From the NCBI GenBank assembly GCA_943737045.1, contig CALSFV010000216.1:1302001-1366000 (forward strand): DNA of 64,000 nt, given 5' to 3'. The notes under the pieces were generated by a model. That model saw only the letters and a list, made by a program, of their open reading frames with translations. It ran no database searches and had not been told where the DNA came from. Made by a program: the position numbers and the translations under genes. The stretch is from Parapristionchus giblindavisi (Eukaryota; Nematoda; Chromadorea; Rhabditida; Diplogasteridae). Shown here piece by piece: positions 23,140 to 37,600 of this stretch (positions within the stretch are counted from its first letter, which is position 1; each line of letters begins with the position of its first letter).

Positions 23140-26100
23140 ATGTCAAACTGTAATCTTGTGTTGATTCCACAATGCCCAAAGTACAAAAGTAGCTTTCACT
23201 TTGATAAGACCAAAAGAATACCTGACATGAAAAATTTTCTGCTAGACCCAGCGTGTCATATACCAAACGAAAGAGCAAAAAATTCTGAGTATTTTGCAAC
23301 GTTCCATGTTGAACAACGGCCGCTCCATCCGAATTAACAACATTGAACCATGCATTTTTAGCATTAAAGAATTCGTGACACGCCAATATTTAATCTAAAC
23401 TTATCGTAGCATATACCACGTGAAAGAGCAAAAAATTCTGAATAATCTACACTTCAGTTCATGTCGAACTGTAATCTTGTGTTGATTCCACAATGCCCAA
23501 AGTACACAAGTAGCTTTCACTTTGATAAGACCAAAAGAATACCTGACATGAAAAATTTTCTGCTAGACCCAGCGTGTCATATACCAAACGAAAGAGCAAA
23601 AAATTCTGAGTATTTTGCAACGTTCCATGTTGAACAACGGCCGCTCCAGCCGAATTAACAACATTGAACCATGCATTTTTAGCATTAAAGAATTCGTGAC
23701 ACGCCAATATTTAATCTAAACTTATCGTAGCTTATACCACGTGAAAGAGCAAACAATTCTGAATAATCTACACTTCAGTTCATGTCAAACTGTAATCTTG
23801 TGTTGATTCCACAATGCCCAAAGTACAAAAGTAGCTTTCACTCTGATAAGTCCAAAAGAATACCTGACATGAACAATTTTCTGCTAGACCCAGCGTGTCA
23901 TATGCCAAACGAAAGAGCAAAAAATTCTGAGTATTTTGCAACGTTCCATGTTGAACAACGGCCGCTCCAGCCGAATTAACAAAATTGAATTATGCATTTT
24001 CGGCAATAAAGAATTCGTGGCACGTCAATACTTTATCGAAACGTATCGTAGCATATACCACGTGAAAGAGCAAAAAATTCTGAATAATCTACACTTCAGT
24101 TCATGTCAAACTGTAATCTTGTGTTGATTCCACAATGCCCAAAGTACAAAAGTAGCTTTCACTTTGATAAGACCAAAAGAATACCTGACATGAAAAATTT
24201 TCTGCTAGACCCAGCGTGTCATATACCAAACGAAAGAGCAAAAAATTCTGAGTATTTTGCAACGTTCCATGTTGAACAACGGCCGCTCCATCCGAATTAA
24301 CAACATTGAACCATGCATTTTTAGCATTAAAGAATTCGTGACACGCCAATATTTAATCTAAACTTATCGTAGCATATACCACGTGAAAGAGCAAAAAATT
24401 CTGAATAATCTACACTTCAGTTCATGTCGAACTGTAATCTTGTGTTGATTCCACAATGCCCAAAGTACACAAGTAGCTTTCACTTTGATAAGACCAAAAG
24501 AATACCTGACATGAAAAATTTTCTGCTAGACCCAGCGTGTCATATACCAAACGAAAGAGCAAAAAATTCTGAGTATTTTGCAACGTTCCATGTTGAACAA
24601 CGGCCGCTCCAGCCGAATTAACAACATTGAACCATGCATTTTTAGCATTAAAGAATTCGTGACACGCCAATATTTAATCTAAACTTATCGTAGCTTATAC
24701 CACGTGAAAGAGCAAACAATTCTGAATAATCTACACTTCAGTTCATGTCAAACTGTAATCTTGTGTTGATTCCACAATGCCCAAAGTACAAAAGTAGCTT
24801 TCACTCTGATAAGTCCAAAAGAATACCTGACATGAAAAATTTTCTGCTAGACCCAGCGTGTCATATACCAAACGAAAGAGGAAAAAATTCTGAGTATTTT
24901 GCAACGTTCCATGTTGAACAACGGCCGCTCCAGCCGAATTAACAACATTGAACCATGCATTTTTAGCATTAAAGAATTCGTGACACGCCAATATTTAATC
25001 TAAACTTATCGTAGCATATACCACGTGAAAGAGCAAAAAATTCTGAATAATCTACACTTCAGTTCATGTCAAACTGTAATCTTGTGTTGATTCCACAATG
25101 CCCAAAGTACAAAAGTAGCTTTCACTCTGATAAGACCAAAAGAATACCTGACATGAAAAATTGTCTGCTAGACCCAGCGTGTCATATACCAAACGAAAGA
25201 GGAAAAAATTCTGAGTATTTTGCAACGTTCCATGTTGAACAACGGCCGCTCCAGCCGAATTAACAACATTGAACCATGCATTTTTAGCATTAAAGAATTC
25301 GTGACACGCCAATATTTAATCTAAACTTATCGTAGCATATACCACGTGAAAGAGCAAAAAATTCTGAATAATCTACACTTCAGTTCATGTCAAACTGTAA
25401 TCTTGTGTTGATTCCACAATGCCCAAAGTACAAAAGTAGCTTTCACTTTGATAAGACCAAAAGAATACCTGACATGAACAATTTTCTGCTAGACCCAGCG
25501 TGTCATATGCCAAACGAAAGAGCAAAAAATTCTGAGTATTTTGCAACGTTCCATGTTGAACAACGGCCGCTCCAGCCGAATTAACAAAATTGAATTATGC
25601 ATTTTCGGCAATAAAGAATTCGTGGCACGTCAATACTTTATCGAAACGTATCGTAGCATATACCACGTGAAAGAGCAAAAAATTCTGAATAATCTACACT
25701 TCAGTTCATGTCAAACTGTAATCTTGTGTTGATTCCACAATGCCCAAAGTACAAAAGTAGCTTTCACTTTGATAAGACCAAAAGAATACCTGACATGAAA
25801 AATTTTCTGCTAGACTCAGCGTGTCATATACCAAACGAAAGAGCAAAAAATTCTGAGTATTTTGCAACGTTCCATGTTGAACAACGGCCGCTCCATCCGA
25901 ATTAACAACATTGAACCATGCATTTTTAGCATTAAAGAATTCGTGACACGCCAATATTTAATCTAAACTTATCGTAGCATATACCACGTGAAAGAGCAAA
26001 AAATTCTGAATAATCTACACTTCAGTTCATGTCGAACTGTAATCTTGTGTTGATTCCACAATGCCCAAAGTACACAAGTAGCTTTCACTTTGATAAGACC

Positions 26101-26991
26101 AAAAGAATACCTGACATGAAAAATTTTCTGCTAGACCCAGCGTGTCATATACCAAACGAAAGAGCAAAAAATTCTGAGTATTTTGCAACGTTCCATGTTG
26201 AACAACGGCCGCTCCAGCCGAATTAACAACATTGAACCATGCATTTTTAGCATTAAAGAATTCGTGACACGCCAATATTTAATCTAAACATATCGTAGCT
26301 TATACCACGTGAAAGAGCAAACAATTCTGAATAATCTACACTTCAGTTCATGTCAAACTGTAATCTTGTGTTGATTCCACAATGCCCAAAGTACAAAAGT
26401 AGCTTTCACTCTGATAAGTCCAAAAGAATACCTGACATGAAAAATTTTCTGCTAGACCCAGCGTGTCATATACCAAACGAAAGAGGAAAAAATTCTGAGT
26501 ATTTTGCAACGTTCCATGTTGAACAACGGCCGCTCCAGCCGAATTAACAACATTGAACCATGCATTTTTAGCATTAAAGAATTCGTGACACGCCAATATT
26601 TAATCTAAACTTATCGTAGCATATACCACGTGAAAGAGCAAAAAATTCTGAATAATCTACACTTCAGTTCATGTCAAACTGTAATCTTGTGTTGATTCCA
26701 CAATGCCCAAAGTACAAAAGTAGCTTTCACTCTGATAAGACCAAAAGAATACCTGACATGAAAAATTGTCTGCTAGACCCAGCGTGTCATATACCAAACG
26801 AAAGAGGAAAAAATTCTGAGTATTTTGCAACGTTCCATGTTGAACAACGGCCGCTCCAGCCGAATTAACAACATTGAACCATGCATTTTTAGCATTAAAG
26901 AATTCGTGACACGCCAATATTTAATCTAAACTTATCGTAGCATATACCACGTGAAAGAGCAAAAAATTCTGAATAATCTACACTTCAGTTC
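22819..26991 (+). repeat. HOR zone: 963-bp then two 1605-bp repeats
   Basis: The five-unit order is: GAACAATTT with CATATGCC and the mosaic segment; CTCCATCCG; GTCGAACTG with ACACAAG and AGCTTATACC; AAGTCC with GAGG; AATTGTCTG with GAGG. It is complete at 23782-25386 and 25387-26991. The first three members alone occur at 22819-23781. This gives a 3-5-5 pattern typical of unequal exchange. Confidence 0.88.
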
Positions 26992-29900
26992 ATGTCAAAC
27001 TGTAATCTTGTGTTGATTCCACAATGCCCAAAGTACAAAAGTAGCTTTCACTCTGATAAGACCAAAAGAATACCTGACATGAAAAATTTTCTGCTAGACC
27101 CAGCGTGTCATATACCAAACGAAAGAGCAAAAAATTCTGAGTATTTTGCAACGTTCCATGTTGAACAACGGCCGCTCCAGCCGAATTAACAACATTGAAC
27201 CATGCATTTTTAGCATTAAAGAATTCGTGACACGCCAATATTTAATCTAAACTTATCGTAGCATATACCACGTGAAAGAGCAAAAAATTCTGAATAATCT
27301 ACACTTCAGTTCAAGTCAAACTGTAATCTTGTGTTGATTCCACAATGCCTAAAGTACAAAAGTAGCTTTCACTCTGATAAGACCAAAAGAATACCTGACA
27401 TGAAAAAGTTTCTGCTAGACCCAGCGTGTCATATACCAAACGAAAGAGCAAAAAATTCTGAGTATTTTGCAACGTTCCATGTTGAACAACGGCCGCTCCA
27501 GCCGAATTAACAACATTGAACCATGCATTTTTAGCATTAAAGAATTCGTGACACGCCAATATTTAATCTAAACTTATCGTAGCATATACCACGTGAAAGA
27601 GCAAAAAATTCTGAATAATCTACACTTCAGTTCATGTCAAACTGTAATCTTGTGTTGATTCCACAATGCCCAAAGTACAAAAGTAGCTTTCACTCTGATA
27701 AGACCAAAAGAATACCTGACATGAAAAATTGTCTGCTAGACCCAGCGTGTCATATACCAAACGAAAGAGGAAAAAATTCTGAGTATTTTGCAACGTTCCA
27801 TGTTGAACAACGGCCGCTCCAGCCGAATTAACAACATTGAACCATGCATTTTTAGCATTAAAGAATTCGTGACACGCCAATATTTAATCTAAACTTATCG
27901 TAGCATATACCACGTGAAAGAGCAAAAAATTCTGAATAATCTACACTTCAGTTCATGTCAAACTGTAATCTTGTGTTGATTCCACAATGCCCAAAGTACA
28001 AAAGTAGCTTTCACTCTGATAAGACCAAAAGAATACCTGACATGAAAAATTTTCTGCTAGACCCAGCGTGTCATATACCAAACGAAAGAGCAAAAATTTC
28101 TGAGTATTTTGCAACGTTCCATGTTGAACAACGGCCGCTCCAGCCGAATTAACAACATTGAACCATGCATTTTTAGCATTAAAGAATTCGTGACACGCCA
28201 ATATTTAATCTAAACTTATCGTAGCATATACCACGTGAAAGAGCAAAAAATTCTGAATAATCTACACTTCAGTTCATGTCAAACTGTAATCTTGTGTTGA
28301 TTCCACAATGCCCAAAGTACACAAGTAGCTTTCACTTTGATAAGACCAAAAGAATACCTGACATGAAAAATTTTCTGCTAGACCCAGCGTGTCATATACC
28401 AAACGAAAGAGCAAAAAATTCTGAGTATTTTGCAACGTTCCATGTTGAACAACGGCCGCTCCAGCCGAATTAACAACATTGAACCATGCATTTTTAGCAT
28501 TAAAGAATTCGTGACACGCCAATATTTAATCTAAACTTATCGTAGCTTATACCACGTGAAAGAGCAAACAATTCTGAATAATCTACACTTCAGTTCATGT
28601 CAAACTGTAATCTTGTGTTGATTCCACAATGCCCAAAGTACAAAAGTAGCTTTCACTCTGATAAGTCCAAAAGAATACCTGACATGAAAAATTTTCTGCT
28701 AGACCCAGCGTGTCATATACCAAACGAAAGAGGAAAAAATTCTGAGTATTTTGCAACGTTCCATGTTGAACAACGGCCGCTCCAGCCGAATTAACAACAT
28801 TGAACCATGCATTTTTAGCATTAAAGAATTCGTGACACGCCAATATTTAATCTAAACTTATCGTAGCATATACCACGTGAAAGAGCAAAAAATTCTGAAT
28901 AATCTACACTTCAGTTCATGTCAAACTGTAATCTTGTGTTGATTCCACAATGCCCAAAGTACAAAAGTAGCTTTCACTCTGATAAGACCAAAAGAATACC
29001 TGACATGAAAAATTTTCTGCTAGACCCAGCGTGTCATATACCAAACGAAAGAGCAAAAAATTCTGAGTATTTTGCAACGTTCCATGTTGAACAACGGCCG
29101 CTCCAGCCGAATTAACAAAATTGAATTATGCATTTTCGGCAATAAAGAATTCGTGGCACGTCAATACTTTATCGAAACGTATCGTAGCATATACCACGTG
29201 AAAGAGCAAAAAATTCTGAATAATCTACACTTCAGTTCATGTCAAACTGTAATCTTGTGTTGATTCCACAATGCCCAAAGTACAAAAGTAGCTTTCACTT
29301 TGATAAGACCAAAAGAATACCTGACATGAAAAATTTTCTGCTAGACCCAGCGTGTCATATACCAAACGAAAGAGCAAAAAATTCTGAGTATTTTGCAACG
29401 TTCCATGTTGAACAACGGCCGCTCCATCCGAATTAACAACATTGAACCATGCATTTTTAGCATTAAAGAATTCGTGACACGCCAATATTTAATCTAAACT
29501 TATCGTAGCATATACCACGTGAAAGAGCAAAAAATTCTGAATAATCTACACTTCAGTTCATGTCAAACTGTAATCTTGTGTTGATTCCACAATGCCCAAA
29601 GTACAAAAGTAGCTTTCACTCTGATAAGACCAAAAGAATACCTGACATGAAAAATTGTCTGCTAGACCCAGCGTGTCATATACCAAACGAAAGAGGAAAA
29701 AATTCTGAGTATTTTGCAACGTTCCATGTTGAACAACGGCCGCTCCAGCCGAATTAACAACATTGAACCATGCATTTTTAGCATTAAAGAATTCGTGACA
29801 CGCCAATATTTAATCTAAACTTATCGTAGCATATACCACGTGAAAGAGCAAAAAATTCTGAATAATCTACACTTCAGTTCATGTCAAACTGTAATCTTGT

Positions 29901-32900
29901 GTTGATTCCACAATGCCCAAAGTACAAAAGTAGCTTTCACTCTGATAAGACCAAAAGAATACCTGACATGAAAAATTTTCTGCTTGACCCAGCGTGTCAT
30001 ATACCAAACGAAAGAGGAAAAAATTCTGAGTATTTTGCAACGTTCCATGTTGAACAACGGCCGCTCCAGCCGAATTAACAACATTGAACCATGCATTTTT
30101 AGCATTAAAGAATTCGTGACACGCCAATATTTAATCTAAACTTATCGTAGCATATACCACGTGAAAGAGCAAAAAATTCTGAATAATCTACACTTCAGTT
30201 CATGTCAAACTGTAATCTTGTGTTGATTCCACAATGCCCAAAGTACACAAGTAGCTTTCACTTTGATAAGACCAAAAGAATACCTGACATGAAAAATTTT
30301 CTGCTAGACCCAGCGTGTCATATACCAAACGAAAGAGCAAAAAATTCTGAGTATTTTGCAACGTTCCATGTTGAACAACGGCCGCTCCAGCCGAATTAAC
30401 AACATTGAACCATGCATTTTTAGCATTAAAGAATTCGTGACACGCCAATATTTAATCTAAACTTATCGTAGCTTATACCACGTGAAAGAGCAAACAATTC
30501 TGAATAATCTACACTTCAGTTCATGTCAAACTGTAATCTTGTGTTGATTCCACAATGCCCAAAGTACAAAAGTAGCTTTCACTCTGATAAGTCCAAAAGA
30601 ATACCTGACATGAAAAATTTTCTGCTAGACCCAGCGTGTCATATACCAAACGAAAGAGGAAAAAATTCTGAGTATTTTGCAACGTTCCATGTTGAACAAC
30701 GGCCGCTCCAGCCGAATTAACAACATTGAACCATGCATTTTTAGCATTAAAGAATTCGTGACACGCCAATATTTAATCTAAACTTATCGTAGCATATACC
30801 ACGTGAAAGAGCAAAAAATTCTGAATAATCTACACTTCAGTTCATGTCAAACTGTAATCTTGTGTTGATTCCACAATGCCCAAAGTACAAAAGTAGCTTT
30901 CACTCTGATAAGACCAAAAGAATACCTGACATGAAAAATTTTCTGCTAGACCCAGCGTGTCATATACCAAACGAAAGAGCAAAAAATTCTGAGTATTTTG
31001 CAACGTTCCATGTTGAACAACGGCCGCTCCAGCCGAATTAACAACATTGAACCATGTATTTTTAGCATTAAAGAATTCGTGACACGCCAATATTTAATCT
31101 AAACTTATCGTAGCATATACCACGTGAAAGAGCAAAAAATTCTGAATAATCTACACTTCAGTTCATGTCAAACTGTAATCTTGTGTTGATTCCACAATGC
31201 CCAAAGTACAAAAGTAGCTTTCACTCTGATAAGACCAAAAGAATACCTGACATGAAAAATTTTCTGCTAGACCCAGCGTGTCATATACCAAACGAAAGAG
31301 CAAAAAATTCTGAGTATTTTGCAACGTTCCATGTTGAACAACGGCCGCTCCAGCCGAATTAACAACATTGAACCATGCATTTTTAGCATTAAAGAATTCG
31401 TGACACGCCAATATTTAATCTAAACTTATCGTAGCATATACCACGTGAAAGAGCAAAAAATTCTGAATAATCTACACTTCAGTTCATGTCAAACTGTAAT
31501 CTTGTGTTGATTCCACAATGCCCAAAGTACAAAAGTAGCTTTCACTCTGATAAGACCAAAAGAATACCTGACATGAAAAATTGTCTGCTAGACCCAGCGT
31601 GTCATATACCAAACGAAAGAGGAAAAAATTCTGAGTATTTTGCAACGTTCCATGTTGAACAACGGCCGCTCCAGCCGAATTAACAACATTGAACCATGCA
31701 TTTTTAGCATTAAAGAATTCGTGACACGCCAATATTTAATCTAAACTTATCGTAGCATATACCACGTGAAAGAGCAAAAAATTCTGAATAATCTACACTT
31801 CAGTTCATGTCAAACTGTAATCTTGTGTTGATTCCACAATGCCCAAAGTACAAAAGTAGCTTTCACTCTGATAAGACCAAAAGAATACCTGACATGAAAA
31901 ATTTTCTGCTAGACCCAGCGTGTCATATACCAAACGAAAGAGCAAAAAATTCTGAGTATTTTGCAACGTTCCATGTTGAACAACGGCCGCTCCAGCCGAA
32001 TTAACAACATTGAACCATGCATTTTTAGCATTAAAGAATTCGTGACACGCCAATATTTAATCTAAACTTATCGTAGCATATACCACGTGAAAGAGCAAAA
32101 AATTCTGAATAATCTACACTTCAGTTCAAGTCAAACTGTAATCTTGTGTTGATTCCACAATGCCTAAAGTACAAAAGTAGCTTTCAGTCTGATAAGACCA
32201 AAAGAATACCTGACATGAAAAAGTTTCTGCTAGACCCAGCGTGTCATATACCAAACGAAAGAGCAAAAAATTCTGAGTATTTTGCAACGTTCCATGTTGA
32301 ACAACGGCCGCTCCAGCCGAATTAACAACATTGAACCATGCATTTTTAGCATTAAAGAATTCGTGACACGCCAATATTTAATCTAAACTTATCGTAGCAT
32401 ATACCACGTGAAAGAGCAAAAAATTCTGAATAATCTACACTTCAGTTCATGTCAAACTGTAATCTTGTGTTGATTCCACAATGCCCAAAGTACAAAAGTA
32501 GCTTTCACTCTGATAAGACCAAAAGAATACCTGACATGAAAAATTGTCTGCTAGACCCAGCGTGTCATATACCAAACGAAAGAGCAAAAAATTCTGAGTA
32601 TTTTGCAACGTTCCATGTTGAACAACGGCCGCTCCAGCCGAATTAACAACATTGAACCATGCATTTTTAGCATTAAAGAATTCGTGACACGCCAATATTT
32701 AATCTAAACTTATCGTAGCATATACCACGTGAAAGAGCAAAAAATTCTGAATAATCTACACTTCAGTTCATGTCAAACTGTAATCTTGTGTTGATTCCAC
32801 AATGCCTAATTACAAAAGTAGCTTTCACTCTGATAAGACCAAAAGAATACCTGACATGAAAAATTTTCTGCTAGACCAAGCGTGTCATATACCAAACGAA

Positions 32901-33731
32901 AGAGCAAAAAAATCTGAGTATTTTGCAACGTTCCATGTTGAACAACGGCCGCTCCAGCCGAATTAACAACATTGAACCATGCATTTTTAGCATTAAAGAA
33001 TTCGTGACACGCCAATATTTAATCTAAACTTATCGTAGCATATACCACGTGAAAGAGCAAAAAATTCTGAATAATCTACACTTCAGTTCATGTCAAACTG
33101 TAATCTTGTGTTGATTCCACAATGCCCAAAGTACAAAAGTAGCTTTCACTCTGATAAGACCAAAAGAATACCTGACATGAAAAATTTTCTGCTAGACCCA
33201 GCGTGTCATATACCAAACGAAAGAGCAAAAAATTCTGAGTATTTTGCAACGTTCCATGTTGAACAACGGCCGCTCCAGCCGAATTAACAACATTGAACCA
33301 TGCATTTTTAGCATTAAAGAATTCGTGACACGCCAATATTTAATCTAAACTTATCGTAGCATATACCACGTGAAAGAGCAAAAAATTCTGAATAATCTAC
33401 ACTTCAGTTCATGTCAAACTGTAATCTTGTGTTGATTCCACAATGCCCAAAGTACAAAAGTAGCTTTCACTCTGATAAGACCAAAAGAATACCTGACATG
33501 AAAAATTTTCTGCTAGACCCAGCGTGTCATATACCAAACGAAAGAGCAAAAAAATCTGAGTATTTTGCAACGTTCCATGTTGAACAACGGCCGCTCCAGC
33601 CGAATTAACAAAATTGAATTATGCATTTTCGGCAATAAAGAATTCGTGGCACGTCAATACTTTATCGAAACGTATCGTAGCATATACCACGTGAAAGAGC
33701 AAAAAATTCTGAATAATCTACACTTCAGTTC
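26992..33731 (+). repeat. Shuffled HOR region with long-range block copies
   Basis: The unit types of the preceding five-unit repeat recur here in changed orders. Two block relations are clear. Units 26992, 27311 and 27634 (common, CAAGTC/AAAAAGTTTC, AATTGTCTG) match 31807, 32126 and 32449, 15 units away. Units 30842, 31163 and 31484 (CCATGTATTTTT, common, AATTGTCTG) match 17681, 18002 and 18323. This suggests exchange over more than 13 kb. Confidence 0.72.
32801..32816 (+). repeat. Second one-base deletion variant unit
   Basis: GCCTAATTAC replaces GCCCAAAGTAC, as at 17.4 kb, giving a 320-bp unit. Private changes here are GACCAAGCG and AAAAAAATCTG. Confidence 0.85.
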
Positions 33732-34342
33732 ATGTCAAACTGTAATCTTGTGTTGATTCCACAATGCCCAAAGTACAAAAGTAGCTTTCACTTTGATAAG
33801 ACCAAAAGAATACCTGACATGAAAAATTTTCTGCTAGACCCAGCGTGTCATATACCAAACGAAAGAGCAAAAAATTCTGAGTATTTTGCAACGTTCCATG
33901 TTGAACAACGGCCGCTCCAACCGAATTAACAACATTGAACCATGCATTTTTAGCATTAAAGAATTCGTGTCACGCCAATATTTAATCTAAACTTATCGTA
34001 GCATATACCACGTGAAAGAGCAAAAAATTCTGAATAATCTACACTTCAGTTCATGTCAAACTGTAATCTTGTGTTGATTCCACAATGCCCAAAGTACAAA
34101 AGTAGCTTTCACTCTGATAAGACCAAAAGAATACCTGACATGAAAAATTTTCTGCTAGACCCAGCGTGTCATATACCAAACGAAAGAGCAAAAAATTCTG
34201 AGTATTTTGCAACGTTCCATGTTGAACAACGGCCGCTCCAGCCGAATTAACAACATTGAACCATGCATTTTTAGCATTAAAGAATTCGTGACACGCCAAT
34301 ATTTAATCTAAACTTATCGTAGCATATACCACGTGAAAGAGC

Positions 34343-34349
34343 AAAAAAA
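34343..34349 (+). repeat. One-base insertion in A-run (322-bp unit)
   Basis: Seven A instead of six follow GAGC in half A. This is the only lengthening of the period that I noticed in the array. Confidence 0.85.
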
Positions 34350-34693
34350 TTCTGAATAATCTACACTTCAGTTCATGTCAAACTGTAATCTTGTGTTGAT
34401 TCCACAATGCCCAAAGTACAAAAGTAGCTTTCACTTTGATAAGACCAAAAGAATACCTGACATGAAAAATTTTCTGCTAGACCCAGCGTGTCATATACCA
34501 AACGAAAGAGCAAAAAATTCTGAGTATTTTGCAACGTTCCATGTTGAACAACGGCCGCTCCAGCCGAATTAACAACATTGAACCATGCATTTTTAGCATT
34601 AAAGAATTCGTGACACGCCAATATTTAATCTAAACTTATCGTAGCATATACCACGTGAAAGAGCAAAAAATTCTGAATAATCTACACTTCAGT

Positions 34694-37600
34694 TCATGTC
34701 AAACTGTAATCTTGTGTTGATTCCACAATGCCCAAAGTACAAAAGTAGCTTTCACTTTGATAAGACCAAAAGAATACCTGACATGAAAAATTTTCTGCTA
34801 GACCCAGCGTGTCATATACCAAACGAAAGAGCAAAAAATTCTGAGTATTTTGCAACGTTCCATGTTGAACAACGGCCGCTCCATCCGAATTAACAACATT
34901 GAACCATGCATTTTTAGCATTAAAGAATTCGTGACACGCCAATATTTAATCTAAACTTATCGTAGCATATACCACGTGAAAGAGCAAAAAATTCTGAATA
35001 ATCTACACTTCAGTTCATGTCAAACTGTAATCTTGTGTTGATTCCACAATGCCCAAAGTACACAAGTAGCTTTCACTTTGATAAGACCAAAAGAATACCT
35101 GACATGAAAAATTTTCTGCAAGACCCAGCGTGTCATATACCAAACGAAAGAGCAAAAAATTCTGAGTATTTTGCAACGTTCCATGTTGAACAACGGCCGC
35201 TCCAGCCGAATTAACAACATTGAACCATGCATTTTTAGCATTAAAGAATTCGTGTCACGCCAATATTTAATCTAAACTTATCGTAGCATATACCACGTGA
35301 AAGAGCAAAAAATTCTGAATAATCTACACTTCAGTTCATGTCAAACTGTAATCTTGTGTTGATTCCACAATGCCCAAAGTACAAAAGTAGCTTTCACTTT
35401 GATAAGACCAAAAGAATACCTGACATGAAAAATTTTCTGCTAGACCCAGCGTGTCATATACCAAACGAAAGAGCAAAAAATTCTGAGTATTTTGCAACGT
35501 TCCATGTTGAACAACGGCCGCTCCATCCGAATTAACAACATTGAACCATGCATTTTTAGCATTAAAGAATTCGTGACACGCCAATATTTAATCTAAACTT
35601 ATCGTAGCATATACCACGTGAAAGAGCAAAAAATTCTGAATAATCTACACTTCAGTTCATGTCAAACTGTAATCTTGTGTTGATTCCACAATGCCCAAAG
35701 TACACAAGTAGCTTTCACTTTGATAAGACCAAAAGAATACCTGACATGAAAAATTTTCTGCAAGACCCAGCGTGTCATATACCAAACGAAAGAGCAAAAA
35801 ATTCTGAGTATTTTGCAACGTTCCATGTTGAACAACGGCCGCTCCAGCCGAATTAACAACATTGAACCATGCATTTTTAGCATTAAAGAATTCGTGTCAC
35901 GCCAATATTTAATCTAAACTTATCGTAGCATATACCACGTGAAAGAGCAAAAAATTCTGAATAATCTACACTTCAGTTCAAGTCAAACTGTAATCTTGTG
36001 TTGATTCCACAATGCCTAAAGTACAAAAGTAGCTTTCACTCTGATAAGACCAAAAGAATACCTGACATGAAAAATTTTCTGCTAGACCCAGCGTGTCATA
36101 TACCAAACGAAAGAGCAAAAAATTCTGAGTATTTTGCAACGTTCCATGTTGAACAACGGCCGCTCCATCCGAATTAACAACATTGAACCATGCATTTTTA
36201 GCATTAAAGAATTCGTGACACGCCAATATTTAATCTAAACTTATCGTAGCATATACCACGTGAAAGAGCAAAAAATTCTGAATAATCTACACTTCAGTTC
36301 ATGTCAAACTGTAATCTTGTGTTGATTCCACAATGCCCAAAGTACAAAAGTAGCTTTCACTCTGATAAGACCAAAAGAATACCTGACATGAAAAATTTTC
36401 TGCTAGACCCAGCGTGTCATATACCAAACGAAAGAGCAAAAAATTCTGAGTATTTTGCAACGTTCCATGTTGCACAACGGCCGCTCCAGCCGAATTAACA
36501 ACATTGAACCATGCATTTTTAGCATTAAAGAATTCGTGACACGCCAATATTTAATCTAAACTTATCGTAGCATATACCACGTGAAAGAGCAAAAAATTCT
36601 GAATAATCTACACTTCAGTTCATGTCAAACTGTAATCTTGTGTTGATTCCACAATGCCCAAAGTACAAAAGTAGCTTTCACTTTGATAAGACCAAAAGAA
36701 TACCTGACATGAAAAATTTTCTGCTAGACCCAGCGTGTCATATACCAAACGAAAGAGCAAAAAATTCTGAGTATTTTGCAACGTTCCATGTTGAACAACG
36801 GCCGCTCCAGCCGAATTAACAACATTGAACCATGCATTTTTAGCATTAAAGAATTCGTGACACGCCAATATTTAATCTAAACTTATCGTAGCATATACCA
36901 CGTGAAAGAGCAAAAAATTCTGAATAATCTACACTTCAGTTCATGTCAAACTGTAATCTTGTGTTGATTCCACAATGCCCAAAGTACAAAAGTAGCTTTC
37001 ACTTTGATAAGACCAAAAGAATACCTGACATGAAAAATTTTCTGCTAGACCCAGCGTGTCATATACCAAACGAAAGAGCAAAAAATTCTGAGTATTTTGC
37101 AACGTTCCATGTTGAACAACGGCCGCTCCATCCGAATTAACAACATTGAACCATGCATTTTTAGCATTAAAGAATTCGTGACACGCCAATATTTAATCTA
37201 AACTTATCGTAGCATATACCACGTGAAAGAGCAAAAAATTCTGAATAATCTACACTTCAGTTCATGTCAAACTGTAATCTTGTGTTGATTCCACAATGCC
37301 CAAAGTACAAAAGTAGCTTTCACTCTGATAAGACCAAAAGAATACCTGACATGAAAAATTTTCTGCTAGACCCAGCGTGTCATATACCAAACGAAAGAGC
37401 AAAAAATTCTGAGTATTTTGCAACGTTCCATGTTGCACAACGGCCGCTCCAGCCGAATTAACAACATTGAACCATGCATTTTTAGCATTAAAGAATTCGT
37501 GACACGCCAATATTTAATCTAAACTTATCGTAGCATATACCACGTGAAAGAGCAAAAAATTCTGAATAATCTACACTTCAGTTCATGTCAAACTGTAATC

